From Methanomassiliicoccus sp. UBA6 (GTDB lineage Archaea; Thermoplasmatota; Thermoplasmata; Methanomassiliicoccales; Methanomassiliicoccaceae): a stretch of 26,105 nt of DNA. The stretch lies in assembly GCA_002508545.1 (NCBI GenBank), contig DAVH01000058.1, positions 44,034-70,138 on the forward strand, in the 5' to 3' direction. The translations under genes and the position numbers were made by a program. Positions 1 to 7,115 of the stretch are shown here, piece by piece (position 1 is the stretch's first letter; each line of letters begins with the position of its first letter). The notes beneath the pieces are model-generated. The model saw only the letters and a program-made list of their open reading frames with translations. It searched no databases and had not been told where the DNA came from.

Positions 1-882
1 TTCACGCTCATCGTCTCCTTCGGCATCGTGGACTCCCTGGCCATCATCGAGATCTCGCAGGATCTGCACTTCACCATCATGCAGGCCTACCAGGTCCTGG
101 TGGTGCTCATCGTCGCCTACGCCGCATATCGCATCTTCGACCGGGTGGTGATCTTCTACGCCCAGAAGTGGTCGGCGAAGACCGACACGGAGATCGATGA
201 CGTGCTGATTCCCCTGCTCCAGAAGGCAGGGATCATCATCATACCCCTCGTTGGCCTGGTGACCGTCCTCGGCATCCTGGGCATAGACGTCACCCTGCTG
301 GTGGCCGGTATGGGGGTCATCGGCCTGGTGGTCGCCTTCGCCGTCCAGAACACTCTGGGTAATCTGTTCGCGGGCTTGCAGCTGATCCTCGACCGCCCGT
401 TCAGGGTCGGGGACATCGTCGAGCTGGACTCCGGGGAGGTGTGCGAGGTAAAGAGGATCGGCCTCCGCTCCACCACTGTGTACAACAGCGCGGACCACGA
501 GACCATAGTGGTTCCGAACAACGACATGGTCAACAAGAAGGTCATCAACTACTCCCGCCCGGACAAGCACCGCTCCATGAGCTGCGAGATCGGGGTCGCC
601 TACGGTACCGACCTGAACAAGGTCAAGGAACTGCTCCTGGACGTGGCGATGACCCATCCGGACGTCATCAAGCAGGAGGGGCAGATGCCCTATGTCCGCC
701 TGGCCAAGTTCGGCGAGTCCTCCGTGGACTTCAAGCTGTGGTATTGGGTGGACATCAAGAAGATGTGGCGGGTCGCCTCCGAGGTCCGCCAGGCGGTCTA
801 TGAGCGCTTCGACAAGGAGGGCATCGAGATCCCGTTCCCCCAGAGCGTGGTCACCTTCAAGAACGGCTCACCGGCGGAGTGA
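1..882 (+). CDS. MscS-family small-conductance mechanosensitive channel (5' partial)
   Basis: Membrane channel that opens under membrane tension and releases solutes during osmotic downshock. The reading frame is open from base 1, so the gene probably starts upstream of the window; a GTG at 28 is the first visible start but removes part of a hydrophobic stretch. About 293 residues are visible. Hydrophobic segments precede the MscS core, which is clear: the glycine/alanine-rich pore helix (GVIGLVVAFAVQNTLGNLF), then the beta-domain signature (DRPFRVGDIVEL, then VPNNDMVNKKVINYSR). The C-terminal alpha/beta domain ends in FPQSVV, usual for the family. A pyrimidine tract follows the stop. No link to the downstream genes is evident. 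Family is firm; ion selectivity is not known. Confidence 0.93.
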   Translation, partial: FTLIVSFGIVDSLAIIEISQDLHFTIMQAYQVLVVLIVAYAAYRIFDRVVIFYAQKWSAKTDTEIDDVLIPLLQKAGIIIIPLVGLVTVLGILGIDVTLLVAGMGVIGLVVAFAVQNTLGNLFAGLQLILDRPFRVGDIVELDSGEVCEVKRIGLRSTTVYNSADHETIVVPNNDMVNKKVINYSRPDKHRSMSCEIGVAYGTDLNKVKELLLDVAMTHPDVIKQEGQMPYVRLAKFGESSVDFKLWYWVDIKKMWRVASEVRQAVYERFDKEGIEIPFPQSVVTFKNGSPAE

Positions 883-886
883 GCCA

Positions 887-909
887 AACCCCTTCCTCTC
901 CCTTTTCCG
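887..909 (+). terminator. Pyrimidine-rich tract after the MscS gene
   Basis: A C/T-rich run (CCCCTTCCTCTCCCTTTTCC) starts a few bases after the MscS stop, without a clear hairpin. Archaeal RNA polymerase often terminates at T-rich tracts without a stem-loop, so this is a possible terminator. Weak evidence. Confidence 0.35.
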
Positions 910-914
910 CTAAC

Positions 915-922
915 CTATTTCT
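915..922 (+). promoter_or_regulatory. Possible TATA box for the nitroreductase-cupin pair
   Basis: CTATTTCT lies about 38-40 nt upstream of the ATG at 958. Initiation about 25 nt downstream would leave a leader of roughly 13-15 nt containing the GAGG Shine-Dalgarno at 947-950. Position is right but the match is modest. Confidence 0.4.
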
Positions 923-957
923 AGCCTAGGCATCATTCTGTAGTTTGAGGATTGTGC

Positions 958-1458
958 ATGGACGTGGGCACGGCGATCAGGACGAGGAGGAGCGTTCGCA
1001 GATACAAGAGCCAGGACATTCCGGAGGAGGTGCTCAGGGAGGTCCTCGAGGCCGCCCGGTTGGCGCCTTCCGCCGCGAACCGCCAGGCTTGGGAGATGAT
1101 CGTGGTCAAGGACTCCCAGGTCAAGAAGGACCTGGTGCCGATGTGCAAGAACCAGAAGTTCGTGGCCGAGTGCTCCGTCTTCCTGGTGGCGATCGAGGAC
1201 CCCGCCCAGAAGTGGAGCCGTGTAGACGCAACGATCATGCTCGACCACCTGACCCTGGAAGCGCACGAGAAAGGCCTCGGCACCTGCTGGATCGGAGCGT
1301 TCGATAAAGCCCAGGTGGGCGCCCTGCTGGGCGTCCCGCCGAACAAGGAGGTCATGGCCTGCATGACGCTCGGATACCCGGACGAGGACCCCGAGGCCCG
1401 CCCGAGGAAGCCGGCGGAAGAGCTGATCTACTACGGCCGGTACGGCGAGAGGCAATGA
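958..1458 (+). CDS. Nitroreductase-family FMN-dependent oxidoreductase
   Basis: Predicted FMN-binding reductase of about 166 residues, a short member of the nitroreductase superfamily. The N-terminal family signature is present (TRRSVRRYKSQDIPEEVL, where the paired arginines bind the FMN phosphate), followed by AARLAPSAANRQAW, and the C-terminal segment EKGLGTCWIGAFD with the LGVPPNKEVMACMTLGYP block. Substrate cannot be told from sequence; many archaeal members are orphan enzymes. ATG 958 was chosen over TTG 952 because GAGG at 947-950 is correctly spaced for it. The stop overlaps the next start (ATGA), so the cupin gene is translationally coupled. Confidence 0.9.
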   Translation: MDVGTAIRTRRSVRRYKSQDIPEEVLREVLEAARLAPSAANRQAWEMIVVKDSQVKKDLVPMCKNQKFVAECSVFLVAIEDPAQKWSRVDATIMLDHLTLEAHEKGLGTCWIGAFDKAQVGALLGVPPNKEVMACMTLGYPDEDPEARPRKPAEELIYYGRYGERQ

Positions 1459-1775
1459 GACTGACCCACGAGATGGACATCGGCTGCGAGGACCGGCCCG
1501 GACAGAAGGGCTTCGTTCGCGCGTGCGACCTGCTGGACGAAGAGAACTTCTTGCTCGGGGTGAGGTGGATAGCACCGGATTCGACCGTTCCCAAGAAGCC
1601 TCACCGGCATCCCCTGAAGCAGGCGAACTACGTCATCGAGGGCACGGGGACGGTGACCAACGGCCTGGAGACCCTGAGCTTCGGGCCGGGCGACATCCTG
1701 CTCATGGACGGCAACGAGGAGCACTACTTCACCACCGCCTCCGGCATCAAGATGCTCGAGATCCGCTACCGATGA
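1455..1775 (+). CDS. Small single-domain cupin protein
   Basis: A 106-residue cupin_2-type beta-barrel. Motif 1 is represented by PKKPHRHPLKQANYVIEGTGTV (metal-ligand histidines HRH, then a Gln and a tyrosine where many cupins have H/E), and motif 2 by FGPGDILLMDGNEEHYF (the PGD turn and conserved His). It likely binds a divalent metal, but members range from isomerases and dioxygenases to sugar-binding regulators, so no reaction is proposed. Its start overlaps the nitroreductase stop by 4 nt, indicating co-translation and perhaps a shared small-molecule substrate (inference only). Confidence 0.85.
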   Translation: MRLTHEMDIGCEDRPGQKGFVRACDLLDEENFLLGVRWIAPDSTVPKKPHRHPLKQANYVIEGTGTVTNGLETLSFGPGDILLMDGNEEHYFTTASGIKMLEIRYR

Positions 1776-1790
1776 GGCCGCGCCAGGGGG

Positions 1791-1804
1791 CGAGGTCGAC
1801 CTCG
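1791..1804. promoter_or_regulatory. Perfect 14-bp palindrome upstream of the ATL/EndoV gene
   Basis: CGAGGTCGACCTCG reads identically on both strands and sits in the 49-nt gap between the cupin stop and the ATG at 1825. It could be an operator or a short RNA stem. No regulator is identified. Confidence 0.35.
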
Positions 1805-1824
1805 GGCCCGGGGAACGGGTAAAT

Positions 1825-2793
1825 ATGCGGGAGTTGGTCCACCATGCCGTGCAGCGTCCCTGCGACGGGCCGGACCTCATCTCCATCATATTCGAGGCGA
1901 TGGACCAGATACCGCCCGGGAAGGTGTCCACGTACGGCGACATAGCCGCCGCGCTCGGGGATAGGGTGGCGGCGCGGGCCGTGGGAGAGGTCCTCGCCCG
2001 TTACCCGGGACCGCCCGGGTCACCGAAGCACCGGGTGGTCCATTCCACCGGGCGTGTCGGGAAGGGAGGCCCGGGAGAGGACCCGGCGGCCCTGCTGGCA
2101 TCTGAGGGCGTGAACGTCGTGGAAGGGATCGTCAGGGACATGGCCGCCCGACGGTTCGCCGGCTTCCGCGTCAAGCCTCTCCTCGCCTCGCTCAGGGAGG
2201 AGCAGGAGGGGATAAGGGAGAAGGTGTTCGAGGGCGATGATTTTGGAGAGCTGCGTCGTGTGGCCGGCCTCGATGTCTCCTACGCCGGCACCAAGGCCTT
2301 CGGGGCGATGGCGGCCTTTGACGCGCGGACCGGCGAGCTGGTTGAGGAGAGAACGACCGATTGCGATGTCCGGTTTCCTTACATCCCTGCTTACCTGTCG
2401 TTCCGCGAGACCCCTGTGCTGCGGCCCTTGGTCACGGAAAGGGAGGGCACCATATACCTGATCGATGGTCACGGCTCCCTTCATCCCCGGGGAGCGGGGG
2501 TCGCCGCGCACATCGGCGTCACCCTCGATGTGCCCACGGTGGGCGCGGCCAAGAGCGCCCTGGTCGGCGAGGTCGGGGACGAGGTCGGTGGCCGGGCGCC
2601 GGTTGTCCTCAACGGCGAGATCAAGGGATACCGCATCGGCGAGGGACGGAAGGCGACCTTCGTCTCGGTCGGCCACCGCGTCTCGCTCGACACCGCGGTG
2701 GAGATCTGCGAGCACCTTCTGGTCAAGGGCATCCCCCTGCCCCTGCGGCGGGCGCACGACCTGGCCGGCACGGCAAGGAGGTCGCCGGAATGA
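1825..2793 (+). CDS. Alkyltransferase-like domain fused to endonuclease V
   Basis: DNA-repair fusion of 322 residues. Residues about 20-110 form the DNA-binding domain of O6-alkylguanine alkyltransferase: IPPGKVSTYGDIAAALG, then RAVGEVLARYP with the arginine finger, then PKHRVV at 67-72. In active enzymes this last motif is PCHRVV; here the acceptor Cys is Lys68, so the domain is alkyltransferase-like and should bind but not repair alkylguanine. Residues about 120-310 are endonuclease V, which nicks DNA 3' of deoxyinosine. Its catalytic set is intact: Asp150 (GLDVSY), Tyr186, Glu195 (LSFRE), Asp214 and His220 (DGHGSLHP), Lys243 (AAKS) and His284 (GHRVS). An active two-domain relative is known from Ferroplasma acidarmanus. 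The stop overlaps the next start (ATGA). Confidence 0.92.
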   Translation: MRELVHHAVQRPCDGPDLISIIFEAMDQIPPGKVSTYGDIAAALGDRVAARAVGEVLARYPGPPGSPKHRVVHSTGRVGKGGPGEDPAALLASEGVNVVEGIVRDMAARRFAGFRVKPLLASLREEQEGIREKVFEGDDFGELRRVAGLDVSYAGTKAFGAMAAFDARTGELVEERTTDCDVRFPYIPAYLSFRETPVLRPLVTEREGTIYLIDGHGSLHPRGAGVAAHIGVTLDVPTVGAAKSALVGEVGDEVGGRAPVVLNGEIKGYRIGEGRKATFVSVGHRVSLDTAVEICEHLLVKGIPLPLRRAHDLAGTARRSPE

Positions 2794-3677
2794 GGATCGC
2801 GGTGTTCGGCGCGGGAGCGGTCGGCAGCGTCCTCGGCGGCCTGCTGTCCACCAGGAACGAGGTGACCCTGATCGGCCGGAGAGAGCACGTGCTCGCGGTG
2901 AGCGGCGGCGGCCTGAGGCTGAGCGGTACGGTGGAGGGCGTGTTCAGCCCGGCGGCACGGGAGAGCGTAGAGGGCCTGGAAGTGCAGGACGTGGTGCTCA
3001 TAACGGTGAAGGCGTACGACACCGACGCCGCGGTACGGGAGGTCGCTCCCCTGGTCGGCGGCCATACCCTGGTGGCATCGGTCCAGAACGGCCTGGGGAA
3101 CGCAGAGAAGCTGGTGCGGGCGTTCGGCTCCCGGGCGCTGGTCGGCGTGCCGGTGCTGGGGGCGGCCGTCCTGGGGCCGGGTAACATCAGGGTCTCCGGG
3201 CTGAAGGAGGTCGCGGTGGGCTCCACCGTCGGGCAGCACGGTAACGCCGTGCGCCTGAGCGGCCTGCTCGCCGAGTGCGGCATTCCCTCGCGCATCTCCG
3301 CCAGCATAATCGCCGAGGTGTGGTCCAAGGCAGTGGTCAACGCGGCGGTCAACCCCATCACCGCCCTGGTTGGCCTGGAGAACGGGAGCATCCTGCGCGA
3401 TGAAGGCCTGCGGGAGCTGAGCCGGGCCGTGAGCATGGAGGCCGCGAGGGCGGCCGAGGCGAGCGGGGTCATCCTGGGCGGCGATCCCTTCGAACGGGTC
3501 ATGGAGGTCGTCCGTGCCACCGCTGGCAACCGGTCCAGCATGCTGCAGGACGTGGAGCGGGGCAGGCGGACGGAGATCGACGAGATCAACGGAGCCCTGG
3601 TGCGTGCCGGGGAGGCGAGGGGGCTGGAGATGCCGGTGAACCGCGCCCTGTGGGCCCTCGTTCGCGCTAGGCGGTAA
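2790..3677 (+). CDS. panE: 2-dehydropantoate 2-reductase (ketopantoate reductase)
   Basis: NADPH-dependent reduction of ketopantoate to pantoate in coenzyme A synthesis. It is 295 residues, a usual length. The Rossmann glycine motif opens the protein (FGAGAVGSVLGG, residues 7-17). SVQNGLGN at about 97-104 is the family core motif. The catalytic lysine is Lys180 in EVWSKAVVNAAVNPITAL, with the conserved asparagines following, and the C-terminal SSMLQDVERGRRTEIDEING motif closes the substrate site. ATG 2790 has a strong Shine-Dalgarno (AGGAGGT at 2776-2782) and overlaps the stop of the repair gene by 4 nt; a longer upstream frame is only an unread extension. Archaeal CoA enzymes often cluster, but no other CoA gene is nearby. 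Confidence 0.92.
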   Translation: MRIAVFGAGAVGSVLGGLLSTRNEVTLIGRREHVLAVSGGGLRLSGTVEGVFSPAARESVEGLEVQDVVLITVKAYDTDAAVREVAPLVGGHTLVASVQNGLGNAEKLVRAFGSRALVGVPVLGAAVLGPGNIRVSGLKEVAVGSTVGQHGNAVRLSGLLAECGIPSRISASIIAEVWSKAVVNAAVNPITALVGLENGSILRDEGLRELSRAVSMEAARAAEASGVILGGDPFERVMEVVRATAGNRSSMLQDVERGRRTEIDEINGALVRAGEARGLEMPVNRALWALVRARR

Positions 3678-3682
3678 CGAGG

Positions 3683-3689
3683 TATTTAT
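3683..3689 (+). promoter_or_regulatory. TATA box for the GfcR-like gene
   Basis: TATTTAT is centred about 33 nt before the ATG at 3719. Initiation near 3711-3712 would leave an 8-nt leader, TCGAGAGC. The same leader precedes the gene at 20871. Confidence 0.55.
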
Positions 3690-3718
3690 CGGCCCGGTGC
3701 ATTAGTCGTATCGAGAGC

Positions 3719-4360
3719 ATGGTCGACGTCAAGGAACTGGCCAGACAAGCGAGGGAGCTGAACGGGAAGGGCCTCAGCGACAGGGACATCGCCGACGAGC
3801 TGCACGTGTCCGTGGACACGGTGCAGTACCTGATCGAGCAAGGGGAGGACGGCGGGCTGCCGCCCAGCGACGTCAAGATCGGATGGCGCACCCTGGGGGT
3901 CAGCGGAACGCGCATCGCCCTGATGAGCGACATCCTGACCGACATCGTGGAGGAGGAGCTGGAGAAGATGGGCGTGGAGGCCCAGGCCGTCCTGGGCATA
4001 GCGCTCAACGGCGTCCCCTTCGCCACCTACATCTCCGAGAACCTGGGGCTGGACCTGGCAGTGTACAAGCCCCCCATCGAGCGGGGGAAGGCAGGGGGCT
4101 CCATGTCCGCCAACTACGCCTCCGTATCCGGAAAGAAGGTGGTGGTGGTCGACGACGTCCTCACGACCGGCGCGACCGTGGACGAGGCCCTCAAGGATGT
4201 CAGGGAGGCGGGGGGCGAGCCCATCCTCATCGTGGTCATCGTCAACAAGAGCAGCCGGAACGAGATCGGCGGGGTGCCGATGAGAGGGCTGATAAGAGCG
4301 AGGTCCATGGGCGGTACCATCCTGGGCGGCGGGCCGCTGCACTCCTTCCCCTACCACTGA
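3719..4360 (+). CDS. GfcR-like PRTase transcription regulator (orotate phosphoribosyltransferase-like)
   Basis: A 213-residue protein with an N-terminal helix-turn-helix (about residues 5-40, with the recognition-type run LSDRDIADELHVSVDTVQYL) and a C-terminal type I phosphoribosyltransferase fold. The PRPP-binding loop is unmistakable: KKVVVVDDVLTTGATVDEAL, residues about 140-158. This architecture is archaeal; in haloarchaea the related GfcR activates sugar-catabolic and glycolytic genes. It is not a biosynthetic PyrE, which lacks the HTH. Ligand and targets are unknown. The pgk and gap genes lie 7-12 kb away, which is suggestive only. The next gene begins 1 nt after the stop, so the two form an operon. 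Confidence 0.85.
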   Translation: MVDVKELARQARELNGKGLSDRDIADELHVSVDTVQYLIEQGEDGGLPPSDVKIGWRTLGVSGTRIALMSDILTDIVEEELEKMGVEAQAVLGIALNGVPFATYISENLGLDLAVYKPPIERGKAGGSMSANYASVSGKKVVVVDDVLTTGATVDEALKDVREAGGEPILIVVIVNKSSRNEIGGVPMRGLIRARSMGGTILGGGPLHSFPYH

Positions 4361-4361
4361 G

Positions 4362-4811
4362 ATGCCCGAGAAATGGGAGGTCTGCGAGGGTCCCCCCGCC
4401 CTCACCCCCGAGGACCGCGCCAAGCTCGTTTCCCGCATCCACTCCCTGCTCTTCTGGGTCGGGGAGCTGATCCCCCAGGAGATCAGGCTGGATAACCGGA
4501 CGGTCCCCCTCCGGGACGTGGTGTTCCGGTACATAATGAGCGATGACCCCACCGACCAGGAGCGCAAGGAGGCGGCGGCGCTGGCCCACATGCTGGAGGA
4601 GCTGGTCAAGGAGATGGAGGAGGAGATCAAGCACGGCGACGTCACGAGGGCGAAGGCGTGTGAGCTGATGAACGAGGCCCGCTCCTACCTTCGCGCGGTG
4701 GACGAGCTGCGCACCGTCTCGGGAAAGGAAGCCGAGCTAAAGCGCCGCTCGCTGATGACCCGGGTCGAGGATGCCCGCCGGTGGAAGCGTTTCGTGGAGA
4801 AGGTGCGGTGA
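4362..4811 (+). CDS. Conserved archaeal protein of unknown function (DUF5788-like)
   Basis: A 149-residue soluble, helix-rich and highly charged protein. It opens with ALTPEDRAKLVSRIHSLLFWVGELIPQEI and carries an acidic helix (LEELVKEMEEEIKHG), then a C-terminal helical segment ending in RRWKRFVEKVR. No catalytic motif, membrane span or metal site is visible. It resembles small euryarchaeal proteins grouped as DUF5788, an assignment from memory and only moderately sure. It starts 1 nt after the GfcR-like gene, so it is very likely co-expressed and may act with that regulator. Confidence 0.8.
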   Translation: MPEKWEVCEGPPALTPEDRAKLVSRIHSLLFWVGELIPQEIRLDNRTVPLRDVVFRYIMSDDPTDQERKEAAALAHMLEELVKEMEEEIKHGDVTRAKACELMNEARSYLRAVDELRTVSGKEAELKRRSLMTRVEDARRWKRFVEKVR

Positions 4812-4828
4812 TCTGCGGGCTGCGATGC

Positions 4829-4863
4829 CTCGCAACCGGCTACGAGAATCGTAACCGCGAGGG
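4829..4863 (+). other. Nested hairpin after the DUF5788-like gene
   Basis: Outer stem CCTCGC (4829-4834) pairs with GCGAGG (4858-4863). Inside it, TACGA (4842-4846) and TCGTA (4850-4854) form a perfect 5-bp stem closed by GAA. It lies 17 nt after the stop at 4811 and is followed by an AT-rich palindrome. It could be a terminator or 3' stabilising structure. Confidence 0.4.
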
Positions 4864-4869
4864 TCGACC

Positions 4870-4879
4870 TTATTAATAA
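4870..4879. promoter_or_regulatory. AT-rich 10-bp palindrome upstream of the Lrp gene
   Basis: TTATTAATAA is a perfect palindrome in GC-rich surroundings, about 105 nt before the Lrp start. It could be a distal Lrp-type site or an alternative TATA element. Function unproved. Confidence 0.3.
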
Positions 4880-4954
4880 TCGGGCAACATAGTTCGAGGC
4901 GGACCTGCCGGCATTCGCCATATTTTCGCATTACCCGCGCCTAGTCGCATATAG

Positions 4955-4962
4955 TTTTATAA
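4955..4962 (+). promoter_or_regulatory. TATA box of the lysine operon
   Basis: TTTTATAA is centred about 25-26 nt upstream of the ATG at 4984. That is archaeal TATA-to-start spacing, so the transcript should begin at or next to the start codon, a leaderless mRNA. There is also no convincing Shine-Dalgarno before this ATG, in contrast to the genes inside the operon. Confidence 0.65.
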
Positions 4963-4963
4963 C

Positions 4964-4976
4964 ATACCTATTGTAT
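4964..4976. promoter_or_regulatory. Candidate operator between TATA box and start of the Lrp gene
   Basis: ATAC-n5-GTAT is a short inverted repeat just downstream of the TATA box, ending 7 nt before the ATG. A regulator bound here would block transcription, fitting autorepression by the Lrp protein. The repeat is short and could be chance. Confidence 0.35.
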
Positions 4977-4983
4977 CATCAAA

Positions 4984-5451
4984 ATGCCTAAGGAATTCGT
5001 AGGAAAAATATCGGAAGGAGTGAACCCCGTGATCGACCATTTGGACGAGAAGATCATCGAGATCCTGAAGAAGGATTCTCGCAGGCCTTTCGTGGACATC
5101 GCCAACCAGCTCAAGGTATCCGAGGGGACCATACGCAGCAGGGTCAGAAAGCTGGTGGACGACGGGATCATACAGTCTTTCACCATCAAGACCAGCAGCA
5201 AGAACGTCAAGGCCATCATCGAGATCAAGATAAACGTGAACGTGAACACTTCCGACGTCAGCGCCAAGATCGCCCGGTTCGAGGGCGTGTCGGAGGTGTT
5301 CGAGGTCACCGGTGAGGAGGACGTCGTGGCCATCATCGACGTGACCTCGTCCCCCCAGCTCAACGAGATAATCGAGCGGATCAGGCGGTTCGATAACGTT
5401 CAATCGACGAGGACCCGGCTGATCCTCAAGGAGCATTTCGGAGGAGCCTGA
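4984..5451 (+). CDS. Lrp/AsnC-family regulator heading the lysine operon (LysM-like)
   Basis: A 155-residue Lrp/AsnC transcription factor. The N-terminal winged HTH is seen at about residues 18-65 (HLDEKIIEILKKDSRRPF, then NQLKVSEGTIRSRVRKLVDDG, the family signature). The C-terminal half is a RAM/ACT-like effector domain (IIEIKINVNVNT, then GVSEVFEVTGEEDVVAIIDV). Such proteins bind DNA as dimers or octamers and usually sense an amino acid. The gene is first in a run of seven with 1 nt to dapA, so it is probably the lysine-responsive regulator of its own operon, comparable in role to Sulfolobus LysM. The ligand is inferred from context only. Confidence 0.9.
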   Translation: MPKEFVGKISEGVNPVIDHLDEKIIEILKKDSRRPFVDIANQLKVSEGTIRSRVRKLVDDGIIQSFTIKTSSKNVKAIIEIKINVNVNTSDVSAKIARFEGVSEVFEVTGEEDVVAIIDVTSSPQLNEIIERIRRFDNVQSTRTRLILKEHFGGA

Positions 5452-5452
5452 C

Positions 5453-6325
5453 ATGTTCTCTGGCTGCGCCACGGCACTCATCACTCCGATGCTGAAGAAC
5501 GGGGAGATAGACGAGGCGGGGCTGCGTGAGCTGGTCAGATTCCAGGAGGACAGCGGCATTCGCATGCTGGTGCCCTGCGGGTCGACGGGCGAATCGGCCA
5601 CCCTGAACCACGATGAGCACCTGAAGGTCATCGGGATCGTCATCGACGAGGCGAAGCGATCGAAGGTCATCGCCGGCACCGGCTCCAACGCCACGAGCGA
5701 GGCGATCCACCTGACCAAGGGGGCCAAGGACCTCGGGGCGGACGCCGCGCTGTCGATATCGCCGTACTACAACAAGCCGACCCAGACGGGCATCGTGAAG
5801 CACTACGAGGCCATCGACTCCGCGGTCGGCCTGCCCACCATCGTGTACAACATCCCGAGCAGGACCGGCTCGAACATCACCGCGGCGACCATGCTCAAGC
5901 TGGCCGAGATACCCAGCATCGTCGGGGTCAAGGAGGCCTCGGGGGACATCAACCAGATCGCGGCCATCGCCTCCAATGCGCCGAAGGACTTCACCGTTCT
6001 CTCGGGTGACGACGCCATGACCGTACCGGCCATGGCGGTGGGCGCGAGGGGAGTGATATCGGTGGCCTCGAACATCGTGCCGAAGCACATGCTGGCCATG
6101 GTCCAGGCAATGCTCGACAGCAACGTACCGGAGGGCCGGCGCATCCACCGCGAGCTCATGCCCCTGCTGTCCGCCCTGTTCATCGAGACCAACCCCATAC
6201 CGGTGAAGACCGCGGTCCGCCTGATGGGCAAGCCAGCGGGTCCGTTCCGCCTGCCCCTGTGCGAGATGAGCGCGGAGCACCTGAACGCCCTCAAGGGAGT
6301 ATTGGCCGACTACAAGCTGATCTGA
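5453..6325 (+). CDS. dapA: 4-hydroxy-tetrahydrodipicolinate synthase
   Basis: Condenses pyruvate with aspartate semialdehyde, the first committed step to diaminopimelate and lysine. The 290-residue TIM barrel has the full active site: GSTGES (43-48) with the catalytic threonine, PYYNKP with Tyr106, VYNIPSRTG with Tyr132 and Arg137, and the Schiff-base lysine Lys160 in VGVKEASGD. These favour DapA over other pyruvate aldolases of the family, and the operon context settles it. ATG 5453 lies 1 nt after the regulator stop and has GGAGG at 5440-5444. Confidence 0.96.
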   Translation: MFSGCATALITPMLKNGEIDEAGLRELVRFQEDSGIRMLVPCGSTGESATLNHDEHLKVIGIVIDEAKRSKVIAGTGSNATSEAIHLTKGAKDLGADAALSISPYYNKPTQTGIVKHYEAIDSAVGLPTIVYNIPSRTGSNITAATMLKLAEIPSIVGVKEASGDINQIAAIASNAPKDFTVLSGDDAMTVPAMAVGARGVISVASNIVPKHMLAMVQAMLDSNVPEGRRIHRELMPLLSALFIETNPIPVKTAVRLMGKPAGPFRLPLCEMSAEHLNALKGVLADYKLI

Positions 6326-6329
6326 GGCG

Positions 6330-7115
6330 ATGGGCGTGATCAGGGTTGTGGTCGGCGGGGCCACCGGCAAGCTCGGCCGGCTGGTGTGCGAGCTGGTAGC
6401 TAACCAGCCGGATATGCGTCTGGTCCGCGGGGTGGTATCGGCGGGCAGCGCGAGCGTGGGGAAGAGGACGGAATCGGGAGCGGAGATCGTCGGCGCGGAC
6501 CGCCTGGCCGAGGCGGTGAGGGACGCGGACGTGTACGTTGACCTCACCGCGCCCGTCGCGGCCGAGGAAAACCTGCCGGCGGCGCAGCGCAAGGGGCTGA
6601 ACATCGTGGTAGGCACCACTGGACTGTCCGGGGGGTCGCTCGCCGCGCTCGAGGCCTCGCTGCGGGCCAACGGCACCGCGGCGGTCCTGGCCCCCAATTT
6701 CTCGGTCGGGGTGAACGTGTTCTTCAAGACCTGCGAGAGCCTCGCCAGGTCCCTCCCCGACTACGAGGTGGAGATCATCGAGGTGCACCACGACAAGAAG
6801 AAGGACGCCCCCTCGGGCACGGCTCGCCGGGCCGCCGAGATGATCTCCGGGGTCACCGGGGTCGACCGAATGGTCTACGGCCGAGAGGGCATGGTCGGGG
6901 CCAGGGGCAGGGAGATCGGTATACACTCCGTGCGTGCCGGGGACGTGGTCGGCGAGCACACCGTCATCTTCGCCGGCCGGAAGGAGAGGATCGAGCTCAC
7001 GCACCGGGCGCATTCGAGGGAAGCGTTCGCCGAGGGCTGCGTGATGGCGATCAGGTGGATAGCGGACAAGAGCGACGGACGGATACATTCAATGGAAGAG
7101 GTTCTGGGATTATGA
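6330..7115 (+). CDS. dapB: 4-hydroxy-tetrahydrodipicolinate reductase
   Basis: Reduces the DapA product with NAD(P)H. About 261 residues. The nucleotide-binding motif GGATGKLGRLV is at the N-terminus, VGTTG at about 94-98, and the substrate/catalytic block EVHHDKKKDAPSGTA at 151-165 holds the catalytic His and Lys. The C-terminal RAGDVVGEHTVIFAG and ELTHRAHSREAFAEG are family signatures. The ATG at 6330 has its GAGG only 2 nt away; GTG 6336 has it at 8 nt and would give a start beginning MIRVVVGGATG, closer to relatives, so the true start may be 6336. The stop overlaps lysC by 4 nt. Confidence 0.95.
   Translation: MGVIRVVVGGATGKLGRLVCELVANQPDMRLVRGVVSAGSASVGKRTESGAEIVGADRLAEAVRDADVYVDLTAPVAAEENLPAAQRKGLNIVVGTTGLSGGSLAALEASLRANGTAAVLAPNFSVGVNVFFKTCESLARSLPDYEVEIIEVHHDKKKDAPSGTARRAAEMISGVTGVDRMVYGREGMVGARGREIGIHSVRAGDVVGEHTVIFAGRKERIELTHRAHSREAFAEGCVMAIRWIADKSDGRIHSMEEVLGL

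Noticed and set aside
2361..2789. N-terminal extension of the panE frame
   Set aside because: Overlaps the endonuclease V domain out of frame; the Rossmann motif and strong ribosome site place the start at 2790.
4812..4983. tRNA or lysine riboswitch upstream of the lysine operon
   Set aside because: No cloverleaf or lysine-riboswitch core could be built; the predicted transcript starts at about 4984, leaving no leader for a riboswitch.
5426..6727. 433-residue minus-strand frame over dapA and dapB
   Set aside because: Crosses two well-supported genes on the other strand and resembles no protein family.
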